Source: Amia ocellicauda (Eukaryota; Chordata; Actinopteri; Amiiformes; Amiidae). Taken from it: DNA of 64,000 nt. The position numbers and the translations under genes were made by a program. The notes under the pieces were generated by a model that saw only the letters and a program-made list of their open reading frames with translations, did no database searches and was not told where the DNA came from. The stretch is taken from NCBI RefSeq assembly GCF_036373705.1, contig NC_089851.1:1281501-1345500 (forward strand), read 5' to 3'. Below are positions 43,687 through 54,884 of the stretch, in pieces. The first letter of the stretch is position 1, and each line of letters opens with the position of its first letter.

Positions 43687-44691
43687 CTACAGCTTCTCTT
43701 CCCTGTACTCAGTGGAGAGAGAGAGCCCGGCCTGGCACCTGTACTCCCCGTACTCTGTCTTACTGTGCCCCCCCTGAGTGACAGTCAGCTGGACTGGCAC
43801 CTTCACATCCACCTCCTCCCTCACCACCTTCACAGTGAGCTTGGTGTGAGGAGGGACTTTGGTTGGCATGCTGACCTGGACCTTCTTCCTCTCGGTCTTG
43901 GTGATGCTTACTCCCTTTTCCACAGTGAAGGTGTTGCTCACAGAAATGTTGAATTCGGTCTTCACCTTGAACACGTCTACAGAGAAACTCACTCCTGCAC
44001 TTATCTCTGTAGAGTTGCTGAAGTTGAAAGTATCAGTGACCATGCCCTCATACTCTCGGCTCAGCTCTGTGGAGAAGCTCTGCTCGTGGTCACCGTGGTT
44101 CAGGCAGCACATGGAGTCGATGTTGACGGACTTCACCTGCTCCTCCTTCTTGTCCCACAGGATCTCCGCTGTCACTGTTGGCTTCCCCGGCTTCAGAGGG
44201 CGCAGGTGGGAGAGCCGGTCATGGAACCAACCATAATCAGGCACGTCATGACCAGCTCTGGCCACCATCTGCACCCCTCCTCTGTCTGGATGTTCATACA
44301 GGACCCAGGCTCCTCTCTGTACTCTGTGGGAGGACGCTATGTCATTGAAGGAGCCGTGGCACAGGTTGGTCTCGCAGGTGAGGACAATGCTTCTGCCCTG
44401 GTAGTTTGAGTGCTCATACAGCATGATCTGAGGGTCTGACAGGTCCTCGGTCACCAGCTGCAGGGAAGAGATGGTGTCATGCTCTTCCACACTGGCGTAG
44501 TCTCCTTCCTCAAAGACCCACTGCCGCCCTTGATGGTCGGGGTCCCTGTGCAGCACCCAGGGCTGCCCAGTCACCTTCAGGGAGGAGATGCAGTCGTCAA
44601 AGTGGACGTCCCTCAGGTTGGGGACGTCAGAGGTGAACTCTCTGCTGACCCCCTGGAAGTCAGGATGCTCATAGACGATGATCTTGCTCAT
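43687..44691 (-). CDS. Beta-gamma-crystallin / aerolysin-like pore-forming fusion protein
   Basis: An intact 334-residue frame, coding in a single exon, with start MSKIIVYEHPDFQG at 44691. Residues 2-82 and about 88-168 are two beta-gamma-crystallin domains, four Greek keys with the usual YEHPDFQG, LHRDPDHQG, YEHSNYQG and YEHPDRGG turns. Residues about 172-334 form an aerolysin/ETX-type beta-rich region. Its alternating polar/nonpolar stretch at about 231-256 (GVSFSVDVFKVK... NISVSNTF) corresponds to the membrane-inserting hairpin of the family. No signal peptide is seen, as in related amphibian and fish proteins. Known relatives act in epithelial and immune defence by oligomerising into membrane pores; the role here is inference. 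The frame is open 62 codons upstream, but that part lacks crystallin features and is probably 5' UTR. Confidence 0.9.
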   Translation of the reverse strand: MSKIIVYEHPDFQGVSREFTSDVPNLRDVHFDDCISSLKVTGQPWVLHRDPDHQGRQWVFEEGDYASVEEHDTISSLQLVTEDLSDPQIMLYEHSNYQGRSIVLTCETNLCHGSFNDIASSHRVQRGAWVLYEHPDRGGVQMVARAGHDVPDYGWFHDRLSHLRPLKPGKPTVTAEILWDKKEEQVKSVNIDSMCCLNHGDHEQSFSTELSREYEGMVTDTFNFSNSTEISAGVSFSVDVFKVKTEFNISVSNTFTVEKGVSITKTERKKVQVSMPTKVPPHTKLTVKVVREEVDVKVPVQLTVTQGGHSKTEYGEYRCQAGLSLSTEYREEKL

Positions 44692-44880
44692 GGTGTCTGT
44701 GAGGACTGTGTCTGAGAGGACTGTGCAGGAGAAGCTGACAGAGTCTGTGAGCCGAGAGAGAAACAGAGGCTCCTGATATACAGTCCCTGCGAGGGAGGGG
44801 GCTGGGCTGGGAGGGGTGATTTCATAGATAATATAATAAGATTCAGCTATTGGACAGGATTCAGCTTCAGGATTCACTGA
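44692..44880 (-). promoter_or_regulatory. Putative 5' UTR/promoter of crystallin-aerolysin gene
   Basis: On the minus strand a C-rich tract precedes GACTGTATATCAGGAGC at about 44780, a weak TATA-like element roughly 90 bp before the ATG. No splice acceptor just upstream of the ATG is needed, so the gene may be transcribed with a short leader. Weak evidence. Confidence 0.3.
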
Positions 44881-46303
44881 CAGAAAAACATAATTAATAT
44901 TTTAAACTTAGTGTTGGAATCCATAATAAATAGTGATGAAAGACATATAATAAACCCAATTCACACTTAAACAGAAATGAAATGAAAATAATATAGTCTC
45001 AGCAATTCTGAGTGTTATTGATGAACCAACAGGTAACTATTGTCACACACGTCAGAAGTTATGTACCATAAATAATACAAAAGATATGATCTCTATAGAG
45101 GCAAACGTGTTCCCCGTCACACTGGGCTCGGTTCGCTGCTGTGACGCAAGGGATCGGTCGGCGCTGCTGCTCGCTCTTGTGCACAAACTGTCAGCTCGTC
45201 ACTCGGGCTCGTTTTCATGATTCACTGTTTTCTCAGGACTCCGATCATATTGCAATAATCAAGTGAGCTCGGCTCCTTTTGTGTTAATAAAACACCGGAT
45301 ATTTACATTTTGCATGATTAATACATATAAGAAATGGCAGCATAACGTATGCAATAACAAATACGTATGACTACATTGTATTGTTTACTGTCTATTTCCT
45401 ATACACGTGTGTAAATTTGCATTATGCTTTGAAATGTTGTGTAGTTTTGCACTTTGCACTTATTTGTAAGTCGCCCTGGATAAGGGCGTCTGCCAACAAA
45501 TAAATAATAATAATGACGGCAATAAAGTTACTACATATAATCTAACACATTTGACTACTTCTGATACAACCAAACAATACAGGTGCGTTCACGTTGTGCA
45601 GAATGTGCGCAGATCTGCGGAGCAAAGCAATTCATTTTCATAATCGTATGACAACAGTGTGAATAGTGACGCATCAGCTGTCTATTAAACACTGCATGCA
45701 GTTATACAGATAGGCTGCTATATGTGTGAATATTATAACCAGCGTTGCGCTGCCGAATGGGGATTGTTACGCCTATATAAAAATATACAATAACAGTAGT
45801 GTGACGTCTTCTAAATATCCATCTCGGAGAATTTTCCTGCTGCTGCCATATCTTTAAATGGGCTTCTGTAGCCTCTCGGCCCCAGGGCCACGGCGCTTTT
45901 GCTGCAATCTCTGTTTTCTGTGTGAATGCATCCTTGCCGGCAATTTTCCAGCATTCAAACCCAGTGTGAATGGGGGGCAAAGCGGAAAAAGCAGGGAAAC
46001 GTTGCCGGCAATTACAGGCAATTTTCCGGCATTTCAGTGTGAATGGGGCTTTATTCAGTTCTTTCCACTGCTAGCGCTGCATTTGTAAAAGTTAAAGGTG
46101 CAAGTGAGAAATACTAAATACTAAAAAGGGTGTCTGACTCCTTGTTTTAGACCCAGAAGGGTTGGTAGCTCTCCAGACTGTTACAATATATTGTACTAGC
46201 AGCATTGACAAACTGGTAGCAGAAGATAAGATAAGATAAGAATTTGTACTCAACAGGACTATGTTTTAATTAGATTTCCATTAACTGCATTAATCATACC
46301 TGA
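44881..46303. other. No gene recognised; second LINE/SINE tail at 45.46 kb
   Basis: TTGTAAGTCGCCCTGGATAA, GGGCGTCTGCC and (AAT)n lie at about 45.46-45.52 kb. At 45.87-46.05 kb the phrase 'GCCGGCAATT...CAGTGTGAATGGGG' is repeated twice about 80 bp apart, suggesting part of a MITE. No coding feature is supported. Confidence 0.45.
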
Positions 46304-46304
46304 A

Positions 46305-46514
46305 AATGCTGGTAACAGAAGTGGTTGTGGTGGTGTACGTGACTTTCAAAGTGAGTAAGCTGTATGATTCCTCTACCAGATGAATGCTTCTGTTCTCACA
46401 CCTCATCTGTATGTGGTGTGTGACTCTTGCGGTTTCACACAGCACAGATGTGTCAAGAGATTTCTCACAGACTTGCTGAACAGTGCATTCCACGTACAAC
46501 CATTTTCTACACAC
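46305..46514 (-). other. Candidate exon, Cys-rich extracellular type
   Basis: The minus strand reads RKWLYVECTVQQVCEKSLDT, then VLCETARVTHHIQMRCENRS and TSVTSIF before a TTTCAG|GTATGA donor. Four Cys and a Thr-rich end suggest an extracellular segment, but no domain is identified and the acceptor is uncertain. Confidence 0.3.
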
Positions 46515-47910
46515 TTGAAGGGTACAAACTGATAAACTCGAGGTGAGGGAGGTGTGCTAGCAACCTCTCCCCCTTTCTGTTAACCCATCTCTACTACAAG
46601 GCAGTGTCGGTCAGGAGAGGGGGGCTGTGCTGTGCTGGAGCTTTGTTCTCTCAGTTTCTTTATTATTTATTATCTTCTCGTTTCTGACCAATTTTGTAAA
46701 CGCATCCCCTCCTACAGTTCCTCAGCCATCAAAATGACACTTTGCACTTTTTTTACTATATCTGAAAATGTATGCTGTTACTTTTGGTGTTGATTGGTTG
46801 TGCATATTCTGTTGTGGCCCCCAAGGACCCCAAAACATTTGACAGCTAATAACTACTGACAGGTTACTTTTAGGGTCAGACTTATACTTGAACACTAATA
46901 GGAATCCATAGATTCTCTTTCTGAATATATTGTAGTGATCCTGGAACTGTACTTCTGTATCGCTGTATTGATTTCAGGGACTGTAAATAGTTGCCGGTCA
47001 TTTTTGTGCTGTGAGACTGCCCAAGCCATTAAGAGGGGTGGGTGGCCTGTAAAATTGTGTGTGTGTATTCCAGGGTTTCCCTGCTCCGGGGGGGATGGGT
47101 TTGGCACATTTCAGGGGGTCAGAGGTGAGGCCAACGGGAAGACACTGATTGGAGGAGGGGGAATCAGAAGGGAGGGGATGGCAGGGTGAGAGGTGGGTTG
47201 TTGGGAAGAAGACACTGAGTAGAGAGGGTGCTTTTGTAGAATACCTGGTATAAATAATCTGTGTGCTAGCAAACATAGGTAACGTTGTTTGGTGTTTAAC
47301 AAGGAGAGAGTGTGTAGTTTAAGAGGGTTTGTTGTTTGGCCTGGTCTTGGCTGATGAAGTTCATAGACTGCAAGTGTAACCCCTGCCCAAGGTGGTGGAG
47401 CAGAGAGACGGAGAAGAGTTGAGACGGGCAAGGGTCAAGAGCAGGCAAATGGGATCCGAAGGAGCAGGCAAAAGAATAGTCAGGAAGGCAGGTGGTAGGT
47501 CGGGCGGTGGTACAAACAAATCCGTAGGGAGAATCTGGGAGGCAGTGGTCAAGAAGAAAAAGCAGGAGTCATTAACTAGGCACAGGTAGCGAAAGCTGGG
47601 ATCAACACAAAGAAGAGCAAAACTTAGTATTGATTGTAGGGACTCAGGGGTTTAAATAGAGAGCTGAGTGAAGCAGGGAACATGGATGTGAGGTGCGGGG
47701 CCAATAGGGTTGGAGACTGAAACTTGCATGTGCACATGGCGCTGTGGACTGTTAATGGATTGATTGACGCTGATGAATGGAAAGGATGGTTTAGAACTCG
47801 GGGGATGATTACCTCTGGTGCCGAACAGTGGAATGGAGGAGTGAGGATGACACAATTACCAGATAAAATAAAATAAAACACAGGATCTTCTTACCTAATG
47901 TTTATCTATA
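46515..47910. other. No gene recognised
   Basis: G-rich plus strand at 47.05-47.2 kb and a GA-rich stretch at 47.39-47.88 kb. The latter resembles the 26.7-27.4 kb region in composition and in scattered words ('GGGTTTAA', 'GCAGAGTGAAG/GCTGAGTGAAGC', 'GTGCACATGG'), possibly parts of the same retroelement family. No coding is supported. Confidence 0.35.
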
Positions 47911-48720
47911 CTCAATTCAATCAATTTTTAGTTGTATATCGCATTTCCCAGGGTAGCCACAGAGTGCTTTACAGCGTGTTAAACATCCAACATACGTACA
48001 GCAAAATAAAAAATACAATAAAATAAATAAAAATAAGACCTTACACAGTTGAAATGACCTAAAATAAAGTAAACCAATATTAAATAAACCAATAAGCATG
48101 GAGAAGTGAAAAACAAGAACTCCTATGGATGGCATGTAGGAGAAAATAAATCTCTGGGGCTCCACGGCTTAGGGCCAAGGCCTAATGGTTGCTTTTCATC
48201 CAGGTGTAGTTGTCACAGCAGCAAGGAGATCAGAAAGCTCTTAAATGGTGCTGCTGGCTGTGGTCTTCCCTCTGGCGGGGGCCTCTCATCGGCCCTTGGG
48301 GGTGGGGGATTGGAACATCATCAGCTCTTGGGTGGCGATGACTTGTCAGACCTTGGGGTGTGGGTGCCCTGTTAGCCCTCCATGGTGGGGTACTTCTGGG
48401 GTGGGTTGTGTCTCGTCGGGCTTCCACGGTGGGGACGAGGTGCCTCGTCAGCTCCTCAGGGGAGCTATTGCTGGAAGACAAAAAAATTGTGCTCAGGTAC
48501 AGCTCATGCAATGCAGGACATTTCCAAAGACAGTTGTGCATTGCATGTCCATGGCACACCGGCGGCACTATGGGCTAGAAAAACAGAGACTAAACAGATG
48601 AGTCTTCAGCCGTGATTTAAAGGCTGAGACAGAGGGAGCATCTCTTACATGATGTGGTCATGTGTTTCTGTTTCATTTAGGATTCTTGCAGCAGCATTTT
48701 GGACTAACTGTGCAAAAATA

Positions 48721-49988
48721 CAGTGCCGTGAAAAAGTATTTGCGCCCTTCCTGATTTCCTCAATTTTTTCATATTTGTCAAACTGAATGGTTTCAGATCT
48801 CCATACAAAATGTAATATAAGACGAAGAGAACCCAAGTACACAAAATTCAGTTTTTAAATGATATTTGTTTTATTTAAGGAAAAAAGTTATCCAACACAA
48901 ACTGGCGCTGTGTGAAAAAGTAATTGCAGCCTTAGTTACTCAATCAACCCATTAACCAAATTTAAATTATCATTGGATTAAATTCGATCAGACACACCCA
49001 GACTTGATTACTGCCAGCCCTGTTGAATCTAAACAAGACTTATATAGGACCTTACCATCGATGTGAAGTCGGCTACAAAGGTCTCAACAAGCAGCACACT
49101 ATTCCAAAAATGGAATTAATGGGAGAATTGCAAGGCGCAAACACTGCTGACTAAGAGAAATACTAGTGTTCATCTCACAATTGCAAAGAAGCACACTGAT
49201 GACCCCCAAGCCTTTTAGGATAATATTCTGTGAACAGATGAGTCAAAAGTGGAACTTTTTGGAAGACACGGGTCCCGTTATGTCTAGCGTAAAGCCAACA
49301 CAGCATACCAACAGTCAAACATGGTGGTGATAGTTTGATGGTGTGGGGATGCTTTGCTGCCTTAGGGCCTGGAAGACTTGCCATCATAGAAGGACCCATG
49401 AATTCTGCTCTCTACCAGAAAATTCTCAAGGAGAATGTTGGGCCATGAGTCCGTGATCTGAAGCTGAAGTGTAATTGGGTTATGCAGCAGGACAATGATC
49501 CAATAAGTCCACCTCAGAATGGCTCAAATGAAACAAAATTATGGTTTTGGAGTGGCCTAGTCAAAGTCCTGACTTGAACCCTATCGAGATGCTGTGGTAG
49601 GACTTTAAACGAGCAGTTCATGCTCAAAACCCTCCAATGTCACTGAATTACAGCAATTCTGCAAAGAAGAGATGGCCAAAATTCCTCCACAGCGATGTGA
49701 AAGACAGATCTCCAATTATAGGAAGCTTTTGGTTTCAGTTGTTGCTGCTAAAGGTGGCACAAGCAGTTATTCAGTTCAGGGGGCAATTACTTTTTCACAC
49801 AGGGCCAGTTGGTGTTGGATAACTTTTTTCCTTAATCAAATCATCATTTAAAAACTCAACTTTGTGTTTACTTGGGTTCTCTTCGTCTTGCATTACATTT
49901 TGTATGGAGTTCTGAAACCATTCAGTATGACAAATACACAAAAATGGAGGAAATCAGGAAGGGGGCAAAATACTTTTTCATGGCACTG
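48721..49988 (+). mobile_element. Tc1-like transposon inserted in L2 (1268 bp, dead)
   Basis: The ends are inverted: CAGTGCCGTGAAAAAGTATT at 48721 against AATACTTTTTCATGGCACTG ending at 49988, with similarity extending into 'CCTTCCTGATTTCCTC'. TA lies on both sides (48719-48720 and 49989-49990). Removing the element rejoins the L2 sequence exactly. The transposase is visible only as relics (TDESKVELFG, SRYV, MVWGCFA-like, SQSPDLNPIEML-like), broken by many stops, so it is an old copy. Confidence 0.92.
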
Positions 49989-50399
49989 TAGCTCTGTTTG
50001 TGCTGCCTGACAATGGTATTACAGTAATCCAATCTACATTTAACAAATGCGTGTATCAATTTCTCAGTGTCATGTAATGAGCAATTGTCTAAGTCTAGCA
50101 ATGTTTGTAAGCTGCAGGAAAGAGATTGACACATTGTGAATGTGTGATTCAAAGGATAGATTAAGGTCACAGATGACATCCAGGTTTCATGCTATCTCCT
50201 TGAAATTAAAGTTATTATTCAATTTTGTCAGTGTATGAGGAACAGATTTTTGTCCCCTAAAATTAGGACTGTTTTATCAGAATTAAGCATAAGGAAATTA
50301 CTTGTCATCCATGTTTTAATCTCAGACAGACAGCAGAATAGTGTTTCTATGTCTATGGTATGGTTAGGATTTACTGACAAATATGTCACCTCTAGTGGG

Positions 50400-50935
50400 T
50401 AGTAGGGGCGACATGCTATGCGACGCTACGCTTCTGTTTCACAAGAGAGGACCTCGTTACACCCACTCTCTCTTCCGGGGCAGGCTCGATGGGACCCCAA
50501 GACACCACCACACGGACGGGTAAGTTTCAACAATGAGGTTTATTACAACAAATGCTAAGACAGGGCACAAAGACTGTACTTTAGCAGGGGGATGCAATAC
50601 ACTGGGGAATATATAAAACCTATGCTAAAACTGCCTTTAATAAAAGTGGCAATAACAGTAAAAACCCTACCAAAAATAAAGAAAATAAGCAAACAGGAGC
50701 TAAAGATACATTTATAAAACCCATACAAACAAATCACAAGAGCAAAATCACAGTTTCTCCATTTGTCTTTACAGGAGACCTGCAGCACCACATACAAATG
50801 CAGGTAGGTGCAACTGCCAGCGAAGGCCCCCCTTTCAGAGCATCTCCAGCCAGCGCCTGTCTGTTTGACAGATATGATTTATACTATGATAGAACATTGT
50901 GGGACAGGCCAATAGGGTTTTCTAAGTGGTGTATC
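50400..50935 (-). mobile_element. LTR-like block inside L2
   Basis: The block disrupts L2 similarity. It carries, in minus orientation, GTAATAAACCTCATT (poly(A)-like, about 50.54 kb) and a TATATTCCCC-type TATA about 50.61 kb. Boundaries were set by where L2 similarity stops and resumes and are approximate. No terminal repeats were resolved. Confidence 0.4.
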
Positions 50936-51159
50936 AAGATTTGGTGGTCAACTGTGTCTAGTCTAGTCTAGTAAAATAATAACTAAGTCGGAGGACTGTA
51001 ACACATCGTTTAATACTTTTCTGTACTGCGGCCAGAGCGGAAGCCTGATTGAAATTATCAGTTAAAAAAGCTTGCAATTGGTTTGCAACTACTTTCTCTA
51101 GAACCTTAGAAAGGAAGGGAAGGTTTGAAATAGGTCGGCACTGGATTTCTTATGAAGTG

Positions 51160-51375
51160 ATGTGGCAGGGAGGGGGTTAATTGTCCCTCCCTGCCTGCTC
51201 ATGGACTGCAGGTGGCTGGGGTGATTGATCAATTAAGGTCAATCAACCCCAGCCACCTGCTATATAAGGAGGCCTCGGCCAGCCATTAGGGAGAGTTGGG
51301 TGTGGGAGGAAACCTGTCCAGTGTACTGTTTTGGTGGGGCTTCATGTTTTGCTCTTTTTGTGGCACAGTGAAGTC
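51160..51375 (+). mobile_element. LTR fragment with two strong palindromes before a TATA box
   Basis: Starts TGTGGCAGGGAGGG. GCAGGGAGGG/CCCTCCCTGC form an inverted pair at 51167-51196. GCAGGTGGCTGGGG and CCCCAGCCACCTGC form a second, longer one at 51208-51260 (about 22 pairs). CTATATAAGGAGGCC follows at 51260. The TATA immediately behind a hairpin is the arrangement of an LTR U3/R border. The 3' end is not resolved. Confidence 0.6.
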
Positions 51376-52659
51376 CTTTGACCAGCCCGTGTCTTTTTGG
51401 TTACCTGTGTGGCATCAGTAATTAGTTTCTCGATTGCTTGAGCACATTCCTCCAAAACAGAATTCACTTTTTCAAAACAATTAACCTTACCTACATTAGC
51501 ATAGCACACTTTTAAATAAACTAAAACAAGCACTTTTTGAATCATGTCTCCCCAGTGTTACAAATACATAAACATTGTCTTAATATATAAATACTGTTCT
51601 TACCATAATGCAATGTGTTAAGGTACAAAGCTTCAGTTGAAGCAACCCTTCGGATCCCAGTGAATCAGGCACCCCAGACAGCGCTTCCAGTAACAGATGA
51701 GACTTTTCAACAGGAGACGAGCGCTTGGGAAGAAAAAATCACAGACACTGAAGTCTGTTCGTTTATCTTCGTTTATTGAAAGTTTCACACAGCCTTTTAT
51801 ACATCTACAAGCAGTATTTCAAAAGAGTTTTGTGGGGTGATATTTTCTTGGCATATGTCCCGGGGCAGCTCCGAGACATGGGAAACAATATTTAATAAGG
51901 TATTATTTGTAATTAGTCCAGAAAGGGAGGCATTGACATGGTACACCAAGGACACAGTGTACTAATAAGAACGTGTTGATAGATAATTTTGGTTCGTTAC
52001 CCAAAGAATTTCCATGGCAGCAGAAATTGTTTTCATCTGCCACACAGATAAGTCTGAGCAGAGAAATCCTAATAAAAACAAGTTTTAACTAGTGACTTAC
52101 TGGAAAGTTTATTATATTTTCTAACAGTTATACAGTGGTGATATACAATACATAGGGGGCAATTTTAGCCCAACACAATGTATATCCTGCATTAAATCAT
52201 TTGCCAGCATGAAGTAACTTTCACACAAAAAAATCAGAATATAAATATTTGATAGACTTTAGATGTCCAGCAAATGTATAACTCAAAGTTAAAACTTTAA
52301 TAGCATAATATGGTATCCAAGACAGGAATGTTGCATAACGTTGCGTCACTAGATGAAAATACCACGAAACCTGAAACCAGAAGCGCAGTTGGGTTCTGGT
52401 TTGCTTTGCCCGTCACATTAGGAATCTTGGGTGAACACAATGCAATTTATGTTTAATCTTAATTGTAAACTACTGAAAATACATTAATAAACGTATACAA
52501 CTTGGGACTCCAAACTCCGCCCATGATGTTCATTCATAGAAAAACTATACGTGTGTTTACTAAACAACACAGTGTTTTAGGTAAAGGCACTGTAAGAGTG
52601 AATTTACCTACTGCAGTGAAAGCGGCAAGAGCAAATTTTCAACTCTTTTCAACAATTGT
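51376..52659. other. No gene recognised; LTR-like signals near 51.75 kb
   Basis: At 51.64-51.80 kb a block ends with CTTCGTTTATTGAAAG and CCTTTTATACATC, which look like reversed poly(A) and TATA signals of a minus-strand LTR. No repeat pair was found. A phrase at 51.37-51.54 kb resembles the L2 flank. Otherwise AT-rich. Confidence 0.35.
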
Positions 52660-52845
52660 ATTTGTGAGCCACCTGTGTGTAGAGAAGTTCATACCACTGA
52701 TATTTTCTGAAGCTGCGGGACTGGAGACGCACGATTCTGGTGTTCCTCTCCCAACAGCGAGAACACAGTTTGAGGATTAATGACATCAGTCTGTGTTGCG
52801 CATTTGCAATAAAGCATCTGAAACTTTGTGCTCCAATTATGGGTT
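52660..52845 (+). repeat. Dispersed LTR-like repeat, copy 1
   Basis: Ends TTGCAATAAAGCATCTGAAA, CTTTGTGCTCCA. A related block ends at about 55.14 kb. The AATAAAG poly(A)-type signal followed by a short U5-like end suggests a retroviral or LTR R-U5 border. Confidence 0.55.
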
Positions 52846-53930
52846 TAACATGTCCTGGATCCTGGGAATGGGATGTCTGTCAGGTATCGACTTCTGCTTC
52901 AGCTCTCGGTATTCACAGCAGATTCGCAGGGTGGCATCCTTCTTTCTCACACAGACAATTGGTGAGGAGAATGGTGATTTTGTAAACCATCTTATATTTA
53001 GAAGGTCCTGCAGGTACTCTTTGACTTCCTTATCCAGTGGCTTCTGGACTAAAATATAAGTCTTCTGGACCGGGGTTTGATCTTTAAGAGATGTGCATCC
53101 TCAATGATGGGATACAGCCCACATCCTTATCATCTCGAGCAAAGGCATTGCACTGCTTTCTGAACATCCTACTCACCATAGCTTGCTGCTCCTCATTCAG
53201 GTGGTCCAACTGTATCAGTGGGTGCCACGCTTGATGGGGGTCCTGCATCTGCGCATTGAGTTGCTGCTCCGTAATTTTGGTGGGGGGGCCACACTGTGCT
53301 TGCAGACTTGTCCCATTCTGGTCAAGTGATCTTGGAAGTACCTCCACAGGCTGGACTTGTCCCAGAGTGGCTCGCTGGTCCAGTGTGATGTTGTGTTTGG
53401 TAGTATTAATCACTGGAACTGGAATTTGCAAGGAATTGCCTTTCCTGACGGTTACCAACACTTCCTCAATCTGTAAGCCTTCAGGACATAGTGGTCTTTC
53501 TTCAGGGACAAATAACATCACAGTCTCTGTCCCAGGTGTGTACAGCATCGAACCGTTGTGGTTTTCCCTGGAGGTAGGACGTCTCCCTGTCTTAACTACA
53601 CTGCACTCACTGTCAGACTGACATGAGCGTATTGATTGGATGAGAGTTTTTGCTTCTCTAGGGTCAATACAGAAAGCTTCACTCACCAAACTGGCTGTGC
53701 TCTCATCAGGCACTGTCTTTTGTTGTTCAGCTTATCACTTGATTACTTCCTCGATTACATTGTAGCCAAGTATAGGGTCTTCTGCTACAAGGGGATTGCT
53801 GGAAAACAAGGATTGGGACTTGAAAAATTGAACAGTGGGGTGGGCTCCATTTCTATCAAGCTAGTAAATTGGATAATGGTTTCATTCACTGCCTCAATGA
53901 TTTCTGGATCATTGAACTCCCTGAGCTATT
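52846..53930 (-). pseudogene. Ty3/Gypsy protease-RT fragment
   Basis: At 53713-53084 the minus strand reads PDESTASLVSEAFCIDPREA, VLVTVRKGNSLQIPVPVINT, then HLNEEQQAMVSRMFRKQCNA and FARDDKDVGCIPSLRMHI, the linker between protease and RT in many vertebrate Gypsy elements. After a frameshift 53.09-52.86 kb gives QTPVQKTYILV, SSPIVCVRKKDATLRICCEY and IPDRHPIPR, the entry of RT. Towards 53.93 kb the protease end is recognisable (ETIIQFTSLIEMEP; DPILGYNVIEEVI-like). Palm motifs are missing, so the copy is truncated. Confidence 0.8.
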
Positions 53931-54884
53931 GTTCTGGTCACTATGATGATATTTTAAGTGTGTTTTTTTTTACATCTTTGAGAAGGAGAGTCCACTGCTG
54001 TTTTCTACGCGTTGTGTTTTAATTTATGTAATTTGTTGTTATTGTGGCTGTATGTAATCGGGAGGTGCGGGCGGGAGAACGTAGCCAGCTCTAGTTATAG
54101 TGGACCAGTGATTGGGTTAGGGGTTTTATATTGTAACGAGCACCGCTTTTCCTGGCTCCCGTTGCGGTTCCACCACTCCATGCAGCAATAATGGAGGAGG
54201 CGCAGGTTGCAAACCAAACCAAAGCTTTATTACAGAACAGGATTTTTCAGGCTGGAGCGACTTCGCTGGCTGACTATAACTCTCTCAAACTCTAAACACT
54301 CAACTCCTACTCAACTCCAACACCAACTGCAACTCAACTGCCACCTGCGAACCCCTATTTATTCCCTTGCACCCCGTGACTGGCTCACCCAATCACAGCT
54401 CTCCGCGTGTTCCCGCGCGGGGCCAACCCCTGACCCCTGACCCCTGACCCCTGACCCCTGGTAACTAAACAAGTTGCCTGGGCATAACAGGCAGCACCCC
54501 CCCCCCCCCCCTCAAATGACCCCCCCAGTCCCAGAGCGCTACAGTATTTTCATGATTTTATTTTTCTTTGTTTCACTTTCTAATTATTGGTTGTTTTTGG
54601 AACGTATGTGTGCAGCGATTTTCTTGTAGTTCATTTATTCATACACTTTTGGGGATTTATGTTTATCTCGGGTCAGGGTGAAGTGAGTGTTTGTCACCCC
54701 CTGGTGGTGATTGTCTGATTGTACCTCTATGTATTGAAATCCGTTTTGAATAATTAGTTTTAATATTCTGTACGAGATAAACTTACCCTTTTTATTTCAC
54801 GTCTCTGCTTACTCTTATGTGGTTAGGAGGGCCTGCACTGGGGGACTGGGTGAAATTCCCAAAGTGGCGTAGTCGACAATTACT
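53931..54884. other. Noncoding; minus-strand LTR-like block and heptamer repeat
   Basis: 54.15-54.37 kb contains CCAAAGCTTTATTACAG and CCTATTTATTCCC, reversed poly(A) and TATA-like signals. A TGACCCC heptamer is repeated about five times at 54427-54465, and C runs lie at 54.50-54.53 kb. No gene. Confidence 0.4.

Larger units (their letters stand above)
47915..51158 (-). mobile_element. L2-clade LINE, minus strand, interrupted twice
   Basis: Same family as 29.05-32.53 kb. The 3' tail and UTR (reverse complement of CCTACATGCCATCCATAGG and TGCCGCCGGTGTGCCATGG) lie at 47.92-48.57 kb. The C-terminal coding end lies at 48.57-48.65 kb, followed by a deletion, then the IAALQSKMLLQ-like segment up to 48720. 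It resumes at 49991 after a Tc1-like insertion. RT-region sequence (reverse of NLPFLSKVLEKVVANQLQAF-like) is at 51.05-51.16 kb. A separate LTR-like block interrupts it at about 50.40-50.94 kb. Confidence 0.85.

Noticed and set aside
43267-44409. 380-codon plus-strand frame
   Set aside because: Antisense to the crystallin-aerolysin gene; the minus frame has recognisable domains, the plus frame does not.
44692-44877. 62-codon N-terminal extension of the crystallin-aerolysin frame
   Set aside because: No crystallin or signal features and Ser/Thr-rich; the crystallin fold begins right after the internal ATG at 44691, so the extension is more likely 5' UTR.
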